This document shows positions 25,833 to 33,902 of a DNA stretch of 64,000 bases, piece after piece; within the stretch, counting starts at the first letter, position 1, and every line of letters begins with the position of its first letter. The notes under the pieces were generated by a model, which saw only the letters and a program-made list of their open reading frames with translations, did no database searches and was not told the origin of the DNA. A program made the position numbers and the translations under genes. This DNA is from Cellulosimicrobium terreum (GTDB lineage: Bacteria > Actinomycetota > Actinomycetes > Actinomycetales > Cellulomonadaceae): assembly GCA_014803435.1 (NCBI GenBank), contig JACYFD010000006.1, positions 62,001-126,000 on the forward strand. The letters run 5' to 3'.

Positions 25833-28800
25833 CTACCCGCGGACCGTCCGGCACGGGGCGCCGTCGAGCCAGAACTGCTCGGGGACGGGGGACGCGAGCG
25901 ACCCCGGGCTGCCGATGAACCCGATCGTCACGGGGCTGCCCGCGCGCGCGTTCCATCGCATGGCGCCAGCGGTCACGGTCTCGCCGTCCTGGGACCAGCC
26001 CGCGCTCCACGCCTGTGCGGTCACGCGCTGGTCGCCGACCCACGACCACGTGAGCTCGGACCACTCGAGCGGTCCGTGGGTCGGGCGGATCCAGATCTGG
26101 CTGGTGAAGCCGCCCGGCCACGACCCGTGCTCCGTGTACGACACCTCGCACGTCGGCGCCACGACCTCGCCCTGGCCCTGGTCGGCGAGGAACGACGCGA
26201 CCCACGTCAGGGCCGAGTTCCAGTTGACCGTGATCTCGTTGCTCGCCCACGAGGTGATGTCGTCGACGTAGCAGGTCTGGGGCGCGCACCCGTCCGGGAA
26301 CAGGCCCTGCATGGTTGGGTCCCAGGTCGGCGCGTCCGAGTTGGGACCGCCGGCCACGGAACCCGCAGGCGGGTGCGGCAGGTCCGGGTTGAGCTGCGCC
26401 GCGAACCAGCGCGAGTGCTGGTTCTGCGAGGACACGTCGCCGTAGCCGGTCACGTAGGACAGGTTCAGGGCGTTGCGGCCGAGCAGGTGGTCCATCGACT
26501 CCACGACGGCGTCCCGGTACGCGACGTCGCCCGTGAGGTCGAACGCCGCGCCCAGCACCACCTGCGCGTTGAGCACCGAGCTGTTGGAGCCCCACACATA
26601 CGTGCCGTCGTCCTCGCCCGCGTACGCGGCGCCCCACGGGCCACCCTGCTGCACGGCGAGGATCGTGTCCGCGCCGTCCGTCACGAGGTCGCGGGCCGCG
26701 GCACGGACCGGGTGCGCGTTCGGCACCGACGCGAGGTCGATCAGCCCGAGCGGGCCGACCTGCCCCCAGCTGAACCCGCCGGGCCCGATCGTGTCCGCCG
26801 CGTCGTCGAGGTGGTCGCCCACGTAGTCCGCGAAGCTCGCCTCGTCCGTCGTCAGGTACAGCTCGACCGCCGCCCAGAAGAACTCGTCGGTGACGTCCGC
26901 GTCGTCGTACGGGCCGCCACCGTCGGCGCCGTCCGCCGCGGGGGCGTACAGGTCCGGGGTGGCGAGGGCCGCGTCCCAGGCGGTGCGGGCGTCGGCCAGG
27001 AGCTCGTCCGCGTAGTCCGCGTCGTAGGACGCGAACAGGCGCGCACCCTGCGCGGCGGTCGCGGCGAGGTTGAGCGTCGCGGCCGTGGACGGGCGGTGCA
27101 GGTAGCGCGTCTGCGCGTCCTGGTGGGGTAGGAGCGGCAGGCCGGTCCAGCCCTTGTCGTGGATCTTGTGGTGGGCCATCCCGGCAAGCGGCTCGCCGGC
27201 CGGGACCATCATCGACTGCATGAACTCGAGCTCCCAGCGCGCCTCGTCGAGCACGTCGGGCACGCCGTTGTCCGCCTCCGGGATGGCGAGCGTCCCGTCG
27301 GCGAGAGCGCCCGCGTCGCGGGTCGGGGCGTGCAGCGAGCGCTCGTAGGTGGCGAGCAGCTGGGCGGTGGCGATCCCGCCGTTGACCACGTACTTGCCGT
27401 GGTCGCCCGCGTCGTACCAGCCGCCGACGACGTCGAGCGTGTAGTCGCACGTCCACGGCTCGTCGTACGGCTGGACCGGGTCGTCCGCGGGCTGGCACGG
27501 CACGTCGCGGTCTCCCTGGTTCGTCGCGCCGTCGGCGGGGGAGACCACGTGCCCGGCGGGGCGGGCGTAGTCCTCGCCGACGAGGTCGGCGTCGATCTCG
27601 GTGCCTGACCGTGCGAGGTAGAAGTAGTCCAGCGCGTCGTACCGCAGGTCGGCGTAGGCGGCGGTGCCGACGTCGAACGCGTGGGACGTCTCGCCGTCGG
27701 TCACGAGGGTGTAGGTACCCGCCGGCAGCGACCCGAGGTCGATCGTGTGGACGTTCTCGCCGGAGGCGTCGTCCGTGCCCGACGGCGCGGTGGTCCCCTC
27801 CGCGACGACCGCGTCCCCGTCCCGGACCTCCCAGGCGACGGGGTCGACCGCGTCCGTCACCAGCGTCGCGCGCTGCGGGCCGTCGGTGAGGTACCCGACC
27901 TGGTTGACGCGCACGCGCGGGCCCGTGTCCGGGGCGTAGGGCGGCAGGCTGCTGCCCGAGACGAGCGAGACGGTCTCGAGGCAGAAGGTCCACGCCTGCG
28001 CCGCGCCGCCGAGCTGGAACGCCATCTGCGTCTGCGGGTAGGACGCGGCGCCGCCGTCGTCCGGGCCGGGGAGGGTGAACGCGAGCTCGCCGCTCGTCCC
28101 CGACGCCTCGCCGTACGCGGTGTACGGGTCGACCTGGAGCCCGACGACGGCCCGGACCGGCCCGCTGCCCGTCCCCGTGTACGTCGCGACGTAGTCGCCG
28201 GCCGGTAGCTCGAGATCGTTGATCCCGAGGATCGCGTCGTAGGTGCCGACCCCACCGGGCACGGCCACGCACGCCGCGCCGGTCGCGACGTCGATCCCGG
28301 TGTCGCGCGAGTACCACCACGGGTCGGAGCCGTCGGTGAACTCCGTGCGGGGCAGGTGCTCGGTCCCCGCAGGGACGAGCGAGACGTCGTCGAGGCAGAA
28401 CGTCCACGCGGCGTCGTGCCCGCCGAGCTGGAACGCGACCTGGGCCTGCGGCTCGTCGGCCGCGACGTCGAACGTCAGGGTGTGGGTGCCCGCGGCCTCG
28501 CCGGGGGCGAGCGCGAGCGTGCCGTACGCGTCGTAGGGCGCGTAGTCCTGCGCGACGTTCGCGCGCACGGGACCGGCGCCGGACGTGGTGAAGGTCAGGG
28601 ACCACTCGCCGGCGGGCAGCTCGACGCTGCCCTGGCCGACGATGTGCGTCCACGGGTCGCCGCCTGCGGGGACGTCGGCGCACAGGACGCCGTCCTCGAC
28701 GCTCGTCGTGACGTCGGGCGTCGACCACCAGGCCCCGCCGCCGTCGTCGAAGTCGCCATCGACGACGTCCGCGCCGGCCGGTGCGGCGAGCGGGATCAGC

Positions 28801-28853
28801 AGGGCGGTGGTGGCGGCGGTCGCCAGCAGTCGCAGGAGTCGGGTGCTGTGCAC
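25833..28853 (-). CDS. Secreted GH9 cellulase with tandem CBM4, Ig-like domain and CBM2
   Basis: A 1006-residue secreted cellulase with the layout of the CenC family. A signal peptide to residue 28 is followed by two CBM4/9-like modules (about 29-165 and 170-313), a CelD_N Ig-like domain (about 318-403) and a GH9 (alpha/alpha)6 catalytic domain (about 405-890). The catalytic base region DAGDHGKY has Asp481 and Asp484; the PROSITE-type second GH9 signature YVDDITSWASNE ends with the proton donor Glu873; QNQHSRWFA carries the substrate-binding His. The last ~100 residues are a CBM2 with two cysteines. It should cleave beta-1,4-glucan, with CBM4 favouring amorphous and CBM2 crystalline cellulose. 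It is probably controlled by the CebR/CelR-like boxes upstream. Confidence 0.95.
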   Translation of the reverse strand: MHSTRLLRLLATAATTALLIPLAAPAGADVVDGDFDDGGGAWWSTPDVTTSVEDGVLCADVPAGGDPWTHIVGQGSVELPAGEWSLTFTTSGAGPVRANVAQDYAPYDAYGTLALAPGEAAGTHTLTFDVAADEPQAQVAFQLGGHDAAWTFCLDDVSLVPAGTEHLPRTEFTDGSDPWWYSRDTGIDVATGAACVAVPGGVGTYDAILGINDLELPAGDYVATYTGTGSGPVRAVVGLQVDPYTAYGEASGTSGELAFTLPGPDDGGAASYPQTQMAFQLGGAAQAWTFCLETVSLVSGSSLPPYAPDTGPRVRVNQVGYLTDGPQRATLVTDAVDPVAWEVRDGDAVVAEGTTAPSGTDDASGENVHTIDLGSLPAGTYTLVTDGETSHAFDVGTAAYADLRYDALDYFYLARSGTEIDADLVGEDYARPAGHVVSPADGATNQGDRDVPCQPADDPVQPYDEPWTCDYTLDVVGGWYDAGDHGKYVVNGGIATAQLLATYERSLHAPTRDAGALADGTLAIPEADNGVPDVLDEARWELEFMQSMMVPAGEPLAGMAHHKIHDKGWTGLPLLPHQDAQTRYLHRPSTAATLNLAATAAQGARLFASYDADYADELLADARTAWDAALATPDLYAPAADGADGGGPYDDADVTDEFFWAAVELYLTTDEASFADYVGDHLDDAADTIGPGGFSWGQVGPLGLIDLASVPNAHPVRAAARDLVTDGADTILAVQQGGPWGAAYAGEDDGTYVWGSNSSVLNAQVVLGAAFDLTGDVAYRDAVVESMDHLLGRNALNLSYVTGYGDVSSQNQHSRWFAAQLNPDLPHPPAGSVAGGPNSDAPTWDPTMQGLFPDGCAPQTCYVDDITSWASNEITVNWNSALTWVASFLADQGQGEVVAPTCEVSYTEHGSWPGGFTSQIWIRPTHGPLEWSELTWSWVGDQRVTAQAWSAGWSQDGETVTAGAMRWNARAGSPVTIGFIGSPGSLASPVPEQFWLDGAPCRTVRG

Positions 28854-28898
28854 GAGGGAGTCCCTTCGTCGTCGTTGACGAGGCCGTGGAGGAGGATG

Positions 28899-28912
28899 TG
28901 GAAGCGCTCCCA
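28899..28912. promoter_or_regulatory. CebR/CelR-like operator 1 upstream of GH9
   Basis: TGGAAGCGCTCCCA differs by one base from the TGGGAGCGCTCCCA operator established for the LacI-family cellulose-utilisation repressors CebR and CelR of actinobacteria. It lies 46 bases upstream of the GH9 start codon. Confidence 0.82.
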
Positions 28913-28956
28913 GGGCCGGTTCGTCGAACGTAGCACGGCGCTGGCGGCCGGTCGGG

Positions 28957-28970
28957 GGGGAGCGCTCTCG
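28957..28970. promoter_or_regulatory. CebR/CelR-like operator 2, degenerate
   Basis: GGGGAGCGCTCTCG keeps the GGGAGCGCTC core of the cellulose-regulon operator with three mismatches in the outer positions. Its centre is 58 bases from that of operator 1, so two repressor dimers could bind in the gap before the cellulase gene. Confidence 0.55.
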
Positions 28971-28991
28971 GATTCGTGCTGGCGGGTGGGC

Positions 28992-30170
28992 TCAGGTGAG
29001 GAGGAGGACCCCGACCAGGGCCGTCCCCGTGACGACGAGCGCAGAGGCAGCGCCCAGGACGAGGGTGCGGCGGCCCGTGCGGAGCAGGCGCGGGAGGTCG
29101 ACGCCCAGGCCCATCGCGAACATGGCCGCGACGAACGCGACGGTCGTGACGGTCGCCGCGGCGTCGAGCACCGGGGCGGGCAGCAGCCCGAGGCTGCGCA
29201 CCGCGACGGCGACGACGAACCCGACCACGAACCACGGGACCGGGGCCACGCGCCGCCTGCGGTCGGCCTCGGGCGAGTTGCCTGCGATGCCCGACGTCGC
29301 GCCACCGCCCGACCCGCTCGTCCCCCGGGCTGCGGCGCGAGCCGAGACGATGCCCGCGACCATGACGATCGGCGCGAGGAGCGCGACCCGGGCGAGCTTG
29401 GCGACGGTCGCGGTAGCGAGGGCCGTGGCGGACACCGCACCGGCGGCGGTGACCACCTGCGCCACCTCCTGGACGCTCGCGCCGATCCAGAGCCCGGCGC
29501 GGTCGCCGTCGAGGCCGATGACTCCTGCGAGCCAGGGCAGGACCACGATCGCGAGCGTGCCGTAGACGGTGACCAGCGCGAGGGCTCCCGCCACGGCGTC
29601 GTCGTCCTCGCGCACCTGGCGCGGCGAGCGTCCTGGCCGCGCGACCACGCTCTGCATCGCGGAGATCGCGGCGGCACCGCAGATCGAGAACCCGGTCGCG
29701 ACCAGCAGGCCGGTCGTGCGCGGTACCCGCAGGAGCCGTGCGAGCGCGAGCGTCGCGGAGAACGTCACGGCGAGCGTCGTCGTGACCACGACCAGGCCCT
29801 GCCACCCCAGCGCGAGCACCTCCGGGATCGACAGCTGCAGGCCCAGGAGCACGACGCCGGTGCGCAGCACGTTCGACGACGTCCACGCGATCCCCGGCCG
29901 CAGTGCCGCGACCGCCGCCGTGCTGCGCGCGCCGCGGACCCGACCGATGACGAACGAGCCGACCACCGCTCCCAGCGCGAGGGCCACGACGAGCGGCGAG
30001 ACGGTCGGGACGGTCCGGGACGCGAGCAGCACCGCGAGGGTCGCGAGCGTGACCACGGCGAGGCCGGGCAGCACCCGGCGGACGCGTGCGGTCCGCGACG
30101 GGTGCGTCGCGACGGACGGGCCGGCGGCGGGTGTCGCGGCCGGCGTCGTCCGGGTGCTGGTGCTGGTCAT
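28992..30170 (-). CDS. YeiH/UPF0324 family putative sulfate/sulfite exporter
   Basis: A 392-residue polytopic membrane protein of the YeiH family, with about ten hydrophobic helices. Recognisable segments are GVVLLGLQLS, TGFSICGAAAISAM and SVQEVAQVVTAAGA, which are conserved in this family. A ~35-residue polar, Gly/Ser-rich cytoplasmic loop sits near the middle. Export of sulfite or a related anion is proposed from family context but is not shown. The ATG at 30170 directly precedes a Thr-rich tail. It is divergent from a LysR regulator (69 bases between starts), the same arrangement as yeiH with yeiE in enterobacteria. Confidence 0.85.
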   Translation of the reverse strand: MTSTSTRTTPAATPAAGPSVATHPSRTARVRRVLPGLAVVTLATLAVLLASRTVPTVSPLVVALALGAVVGSFVIGRVRGARSTAAVAALRPGIAWTSSNVLRTGVVLLGLQLSIPEVLALGWQGLVVVTTTLAVTFSATLALARLLRVPRTTGLLVATGFSICGAAAISAMQSVVARPGRSPRQVREDDDAVAGALALVTVYGTLAIVVLPWLAGVIGLDGDRAGLWIGASVQEVAQVVTAAGAVSATALATATVAKLARVALLAPIVMVAGIVSARAAARGTSGSGGGATSGIAGNSPEADRRRRVAPVPWFVVGFVVAVAVRSLGLLPAPVLDAAATVTTVAFVAAMFAMGLGVDLPRLLRTGRRTLVLGAASALVVTGTALVGVLLLT

Positions 30171-30227
30171 GCTCCCAGCGTGCTCGGCGTCTCGTCGTCG
30201 CGGAAGGCCGAGTCCCTTGGCGAGCCA

Positions 30228-30233
30228 TAGGAT
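30228..30233 (+). promoter_or_regulatory. -10 hexamer for a leaderless LysR transcript
   Basis: TAGGAT followed by six bases and then the ATG at 30240. No Shine-Dalgarno sequence is visible. Confidence 0.5.
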
Positions 30234-30239
30234 CTGCCT

Positions 30240-31181
30240 ATGGCAGACACCGGCCGGCTGGACCGGACCGCGATCCGTGCGCTCGAGCTGCTCGTCGCGA
30301 CCGACTCCCACGGATCGATCAGCGCGGCGGCACGTGCCCTCGGCGTCTCCCAGCCGACGGCGTCCGCGGGGCTGCGGTCGCTCGAGCGCAGGCTCGGGCT
30401 GGAGCTGCTCGAGCGCACGACGCGCGGCGCACGCCTCACCGAGACCGGCCGCGCGACGGCCGCCTGGGCGCGCGAGGTGGTCGAGGCCTCCGACCGGTTC
30501 GAGCGAGCGGCCAGGGCGCTGCGGGAGGCGCCCACGGCCCGCGTGCGGGTCGCCGCGAGCCTCACGGTCGCCGAGTACCTCGCGCCGCGCTGGCTCGCCC
30601 GGCTCGCCCTCGCCGCGCCCCGGGGCAGGACCGTCGGGACCGGCGTCACCGGGACACCTGACGTCGAGCTCCTGGTGCGCAACTCGAGCGACGTGACGGA
30701 TCTCGTCCTGGCTGGCGACGTCGAGCTCGGCTTCGTGGAGAGCGCGACGCTGCGGCGCGGCCTGCGGAGCCGGACCGTCGCGCACGACGAGCTCGTCGTC
30801 GTGGTGGGGCCAGGGCACCCGTGGGCCCGCCGCAGTGCGTTGCGGGTGGACGAGCTCGCCGCCGGAGGGCTCGTGGTGCGCGAGCGCGGCTCGGGGACGC
30901 GCGAGACCCTCGAACGGGCGCTCGACGCGCACGGGACGCGGCTGCCCGACCACCTGCCCCACCTGGGGTCCACCGCCGCGCTCAAGACGGCGGCGCAGCA
31001 CGGGGGAGCGGTCGCGGTCCTGTCGAGCCTCGCGGTGGCCGACGACGTCGCGCACGGCACGCTCGTCACCGTCGCCGTACCCGGGCTCTCGCTCAGCCGG
31101 CGGCTCCGGATGGTCTGGAAGGACGGCGTCGCCCTCTCCGCCGGCGCTCGGCAGGTCGCCGGGGCGGCGACGAACGCGTAG
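30240..31181 (+). CDS. LysR-family transcriptional regulator
   Basis: A 313-residue LysR-type regulator. The N-terminal winged helix-turn-helix (about residues 8-66) reads IRALELLVATDSHGSISAAARALGVSQPTASAGLRSLERRLG; the rest is a periplasmic-binding-like effector domain (LRVRVAASLTVAEYLAPRWL onward). By position it most likely controls the divergent YeiH-type transporter and itself. Family knowledge suggests a sulfur-oxyanion effector (compare CysB/YeiE), which is an inference only. The ATG at 30240 lies six bases after a TAGGAT hexamer. Confidence 0.9.
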   Translation: MADTGRLDRTAIRALELLVATDSHGSISAAARALGVSQPTASAGLRSLERRLGLELLERTTRGARLTETGRATAAWAREVVEASDRFERAARALREAPTARVRVAASLTVAEYLAPRWLARLALAAPRGRTVGTGVTGTPDVELLVRNSSDVTDLVLAGDVELGFVESATLRRGLRSRTVAHDELVVVVGPGHPWARRSALRVDELAAGGLVVRERGSGTRETLERALDAHGTRLPDHLPHLGSTAALKTAAQHGGAVAVLSSLAVADDVAHGTLVTVAVPGLSLSRRLRMVWKDGVALSAGARQVAGAATNA

Positions 31182-31240
31182 CTCGGGGCGCGACCCCGGC
31201 ACAGGTTGCCGGCGGCTGGAGCACCGCGCAGGGTGGGCCG

Positions 31241-32215
31241 ATGCGCACCCTCGACATCGGCACCCACGTGCCGGCCTCCGTGATCGGCCTCGGCACCTGG
31301 CAGTTCGGCTCGAAGGAGTGGGGGTACGGCGACGACTTCGCCGAACGGGCGGCCCAGATCGTGCGCCGGGCGCTGGACCTCGGGGTGACGTTCTTCGACT
31401 CCGCCGAGCTCTACGGGTTCGGCCGCAGCGAGCGGATCCTCGGCGAGGCGCTGGGCGAGCGCCGCGAGGACGTCGTCGTCGCGACGAAGATCTTCCCGCT
31501 GCTCCCGGTGGCGCGCGTGGTCCAGCAGCGCGCTGTCGCGTCCGCTGACCGGCTCGGGGTGCGCCGTCTGGACCTCTACCAGGTGCACGCGGCGAACCCG
31601 GTGGTCCGCGACGGGACGACGATGCGCGGGATGGGGTCGCTGCAGCGCACCGGCCTGGTGGACCAGGTCGGGGTCTCCAACTACTCGCTCCAGCGCTGGC
31701 ACGAGGCGGAGGCTGCGCTCGGCGGACCGGTGGCGACCAACCAGGTGCAGTACTCGCTGGTGCACCGCGAGCCGGAGGACGAGCTGCTGCCGTGGGCGCG
31801 GGAGCAGGGTCGCGCGGTGATCGCGTACAGCCCCCTGGGGCAGGGGGTGCTCTCCGGTCGCTACACGCCCGAGCACCGTCCGCAGAACGCCGTCCGGCGG
31901 GCGAACCCGCTCTTCACGCCAGAGAACCTCGAGCGGCTCGTGCCGCTGCTCGACGTGCAGCGGGAGGTCGGCCGTGCGCACGGCCTGACGGCGTCGCAGG
32001 TCGCGCTCGCGTGGGTCGTGGCACGCCCCGGGGTGCTCGCCATCCCTGGGGCGTCGAGCGTCGAACAGCTCGAGAAGAACGTGGAGGCGGGTTCCGTCCG
32101 GCTCGCCGACGACGAGATGGCCGCGCTCGACGACGCCTCGGCCGCGTTCCGGCCCGTGACCGCACGGTCGAGGGTGCGCGGGTCCGTGCGCCGCCTGCTC
32201 GGCCGGGCTGCCTGA
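31241..32215 (+). CDS. Aldo/keto reductase, second
   Basis: A 324-residue aldo/keto reductase. Landmarks: VIGLGTWQFG, FFDSAELYG with catalytic Asp/Tyr, VVATKIFP with the Lys, DLYQVHAANP with the His, and VLAIPGASSVEQLEKN for NADPH binding. It differs clearly from the paralogue at 16236 and has a basic C-terminal tail (RSRVRGSVRRLLGR). The ATG at 31241 follows a G-rich stretch that could serve as ribosome-binding site. It is transcribed in the same direction as the LysR gene, 59 bases downstream. Confidence 0.87.
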   Translation: MRTLDIGTHVPASVIGLGTWQFGSKEWGYGDDFAERAAQIVRRALDLGVTFFDSAELYGFGRSERILGEALGERREDVVVATKIFPLLPVARVVQQRAVASADRLGVRRLDLYQVHAANPVVRDGTTMRGMGSLQRTGLVDQVGVSNYSLQRWHEAEAALGGPVATNQVQYSLVHREPEDELLPWAREQGRAVIAYSPLGQGVLSGRYTPEHRPQNAVRRANPLFTPENLERLVPLLDVQREVGRAHGLTASQVALAWVVARPGVLAIPGASSVEQLEKNVEAGSVRLADDEMAALDDASAAFRPVTARSRVRGSVRRLLGRAA

Positions 32216-32218
32216 GCC

Positions 32219-32929
32219 TCATCGCACGCTCGAGTCCCAGCGCCATCGCGTACGCAGCGGGCGTCCGGGGAGCTCGACCCGTCCCGTCGCCCAGAGCAGG
32301 AGGTCGTCGGCCGCTCTCCCGGCGGGTGGGTCCGCGGCGGCGTCGGCGACGGCCACGACGTCGGGGAACAGGCGGTCGAGGACGCGCTCGGCCAGGCCGT
32401 CCGGGAACGACGGCGCGACGCCCGTGAGCCCGAGCGCGATGTCGTGACCGTGCACCAGGACCTCGACGACGCCCATCGCGGCGAACCCCTCGGGGTCCGA
32501 GAGCCCGTGCGGGTGGTGGGCGCGCACGTGCGCGGGCCGCGTCTCGGCGAGCGTGGCGAGAAGCTCGGCCCCGCCGAGCAGCGACTCGGTGAGCCCGGCG
32601 GTCCCCGCCGCGTGGTCGACGTGGACGAACTCCGACTCGCCCCTCGGCCCGACGAGCGGGACGTAGGCCAGGCGGGGGAGCGCCGCGAGCTGGAGCGCGT
32701 AGGCGACGAGGTCGTCGACCACGTGCTCGGCCGTCGTCCAGCACGACCATCGCACCGGACCGGCCTGCGCGTCGAACGCGTCGGGGGGATGGGGGGCGAG
32801 GAGCCCGGCGAGCCACGACGCTGCCGACCGGACGTCGTCGCCGGTGACGGGGGACGCCGTCCGGACGGTGGCGTCGCCGACGCGGCCCTCAGGGCCGTCG
32901 GTGTCGTGCTGTCCGGTTCGTCTCACCAT
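32219..32929 (-). CDS. DinB/mycothiol-dependent maleylpyruvate isomerase-fold protein
   Basis: A 236-residue protein of the actinobacterial DinB-like / maleylpyruvate isomerase N-terminal (TIGR03083-type) group. Visible landmarks are SCWTTAEHVVDDLVAYALQLAAL near residue 65, a central AMGVVEVLVHGHDIALGL motif with the conserved HGHD, and a C-terminal LLLWATGRVELPGRP. Metal-binding histidines are His at AEHV and the HGHD pair. Such proteins use mycothiol in thiol transfer or isomerisation; the substrate is unknown. The start was placed at the ATG at 32929, because the longer frame runs into the tRNA promoter region. Confidence 0.72.
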   Translation of the reverse strand: MVRRTGQHDTDGPEGRVGDATVRTASPVTGDDVRSAASWLAGLLAPHPPDAFDAQAGPVRWSCWTTAEHVVDDLVAYALQLAALPRLAYVPLVGPRGESEFVHVDHAAGTAGLTESLLGGAELLATLAETRPAHVRAHHPHGLSDPEGFAAMGVVEVLVHGHDIALGLTGVAPSFPDGLAERVLDRLFPDVVAVADAAADPPAGRAADDLLLWATGRVELPGRPLRTRWRWDSSVR

Positions 32930-32978
32930 GGGTCGACCGTGCCAGATGTCGCGCGCGCTCGCCGACCGTCCGGTGAAT

Positions 32979-33007
32979 TTGGCGTCAGGGTGCTCGTCGG
33001 GTAACGT
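32979..33007 (+). promoter_or_regulatory. Promoter of the tRNA-Gln/tRNA-Glu operon
   Basis: TTGGCG (32979-32984) and TAACGT (33002-33007) are separated by 17 bases, the ideal housekeeping sigma-70 spacing. A transcript from about 33014 would carry an ~85-base leader before tRNA-Gln. Confidence 0.6.
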
Positions 33008-33098
33008 TCTCTGCCGGTAAGACCTCCGCAGGAGGGTGCAAGGGGACGGGTCTCGATCGGTCCTCAAGCCCCGCAGATCCTGGGCGGTCATACCCCCT

Positions 33099-33170
33099 TG
33101 GGGTATGGTGTAATTGGCAGCACGAGTGGTTCTGATCCACTTAGTCTAGGTTCGAGTCCTGGTACCCCAG
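33099..33170 (+). tRNA. tRNA-Gln(CTG)
   Basis: A 72-base cloverleaf. The acceptor TGGGGTA pairs with TACCCCA, the anticodon stem AGTGG/CCACT encloses TTCTGAT with anticodon CTG, and the T-loop TTCGAGT is present. The discriminator is G and the 3' CCA is not encoded. It reads the CAG codon. Confidence 0.95.
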
Positions 33171-33270
33171 CGAGGAGCTTCGGCTCGTGCACCGAGCGGT
33201 GAGAACCGCGAGGAGCATGAGGTAGAGTTCTCACCGGTGAAAGGCCCGGCAACGGGCCGAGAACCACCAG

Positions 33271-33343
33271 GCCCCCATCGTCTAGCGGCCTAGGACGTCG
33301 CCCTCTCACGGCGGTAACACGGGTTCAAATCCCGTTGGGGGTA
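33271..33343 (+). tRNA. tRNA-Glu(CTC)
   Basis: A 73-base cloverleaf. The acceptor GCCCCCA pairs with TGGGGGT, the D-arm contains TCTAGCGGCCTAGGA, the anticodon loop CTCTCAC gives anticodon CTC, and the T-arm is CGGGTTCAAATCCCG. Discriminator A, no encoded CCA. It reads GAG and probably shares a transcript with tRNA-Gln 100 bases upstream. Confidence 0.95.
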
Positions 33344-33350
33344 CATCAGG

Positions 33351-33380
33351 AGGCCCGGTCATCTCACGATGACCGGGCCT
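33351..33380 (+). terminator. Intrinsic terminator of the tRNA operon
   Basis: AGGCCCGGTCATC and GATGACCGGGCCT form a perfect 13-bp stem around a TCAC loop, followed by a T-rich TCGTCGTTCT. It starts eight bases after tRNA-Glu. Confidence 0.85.
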
Positions 33381-33441
33381 TCGTCGTTCTCCGGCCACCC
33401 TGGTGCCACCGGGTGCACATGCCGGGTGTGACGTACGTCGC

Positions 33442-33447
33442 TATGCT
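33442..33447 (+). promoter_or_regulatory. -10 hexamer for a leaderless transcript (holin-like gene)
   Basis: TATGCT ends seven bases before the ATG at 33455. Confidence 0.45.
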
Positions 33448-33454
33448 CGCGACC

Positions 33455-33880
33455 ATGGTCCGCCTCATCATTCGCCTCCTCATCCTGCTGGCCTCCGCTG
33501 CGCTGGGGCTGCTCGTCGCGTCATGGATCATCGACGGGGTGGAGGTGACCGCGTCGGGGTTCATCATCGTCATCGTCGTGTTCACGATCGCCCAAGCGAT
33601 CCTGTCGCCGTTCATCGCCAAGACGGCGGCCCGCTACGCGCCGGCCTTCCTCGGCGGGATCGGCCTCGTCTCCACCTTCGTCGCGCTCCTCGTGGCCTCG
33701 CTCATCGGCGACGGGCTCGTGATCTCGGGCGTGGTGAGCTGGATCCTCGCCACCCTCGTCGTCTGGCTCGTCACGGCGCTCGCGACGTTCCTCCTCCCGA
33801 TGTTCTTCCTGAAGGAGAAGGCCGAGGAGCGGCGCAAGGGTGACGGCGCGGGCCCGGCCGCTCGCGCCGTCGGCGGCTGA
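33455..33880 (+). CDS. Phage-holin-family-like (Mycobacterium 4-TMS type) membrane protein
   Basis: A 141-residue membrane protein with four hydrophobic helices (LIIRLLILLASAALGLLVASW, the GFIIVIVVFTIAQAILS segment, LGGIGLVSTFVALLVASLI and VSWILATLVVWLVTALATFL). It ends in a charged cytoplasmic tail EKAEERRKGD. Similar proteins are annotated as phage holin family or membrane proteins of unknown function in actinobacteria; no phage genes are nearby, so lysis is not implied. The ATG at 33455 follows TATGCT by seven bases, indicating a leaderless start; upstream ATGs in frame give unlikely polar extensions. Confidence 0.75.
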   Translation: MVRLIIRLLILLASAALGLLVASWIIDGVEVTASGFIIVIVVFTIAQAILSPFIAKTAARYAPAFLGGIGLVSTFVALLVASLIGDGLVISGVVSWILATLVVWLVTALATFLLPMFFLKEKAEERRKGDGAGPAARAVGG

Positions 33881-33902
33881 CCCACCTCGAGGTGCGACGC
33901 CG

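Noticed and set aside
33088-33309. Open frames running through the tRNA genes
   Set aside because: The sequence folds into two complete tRNAs with correct anticodons; the translations have no homologous look.
33455-33880. Prophage indication from the holin-like protein
   Set aside because: Four-helix proteins of this label are common chromosomal genes in actinobacteria, and no other phage gene is nearby.
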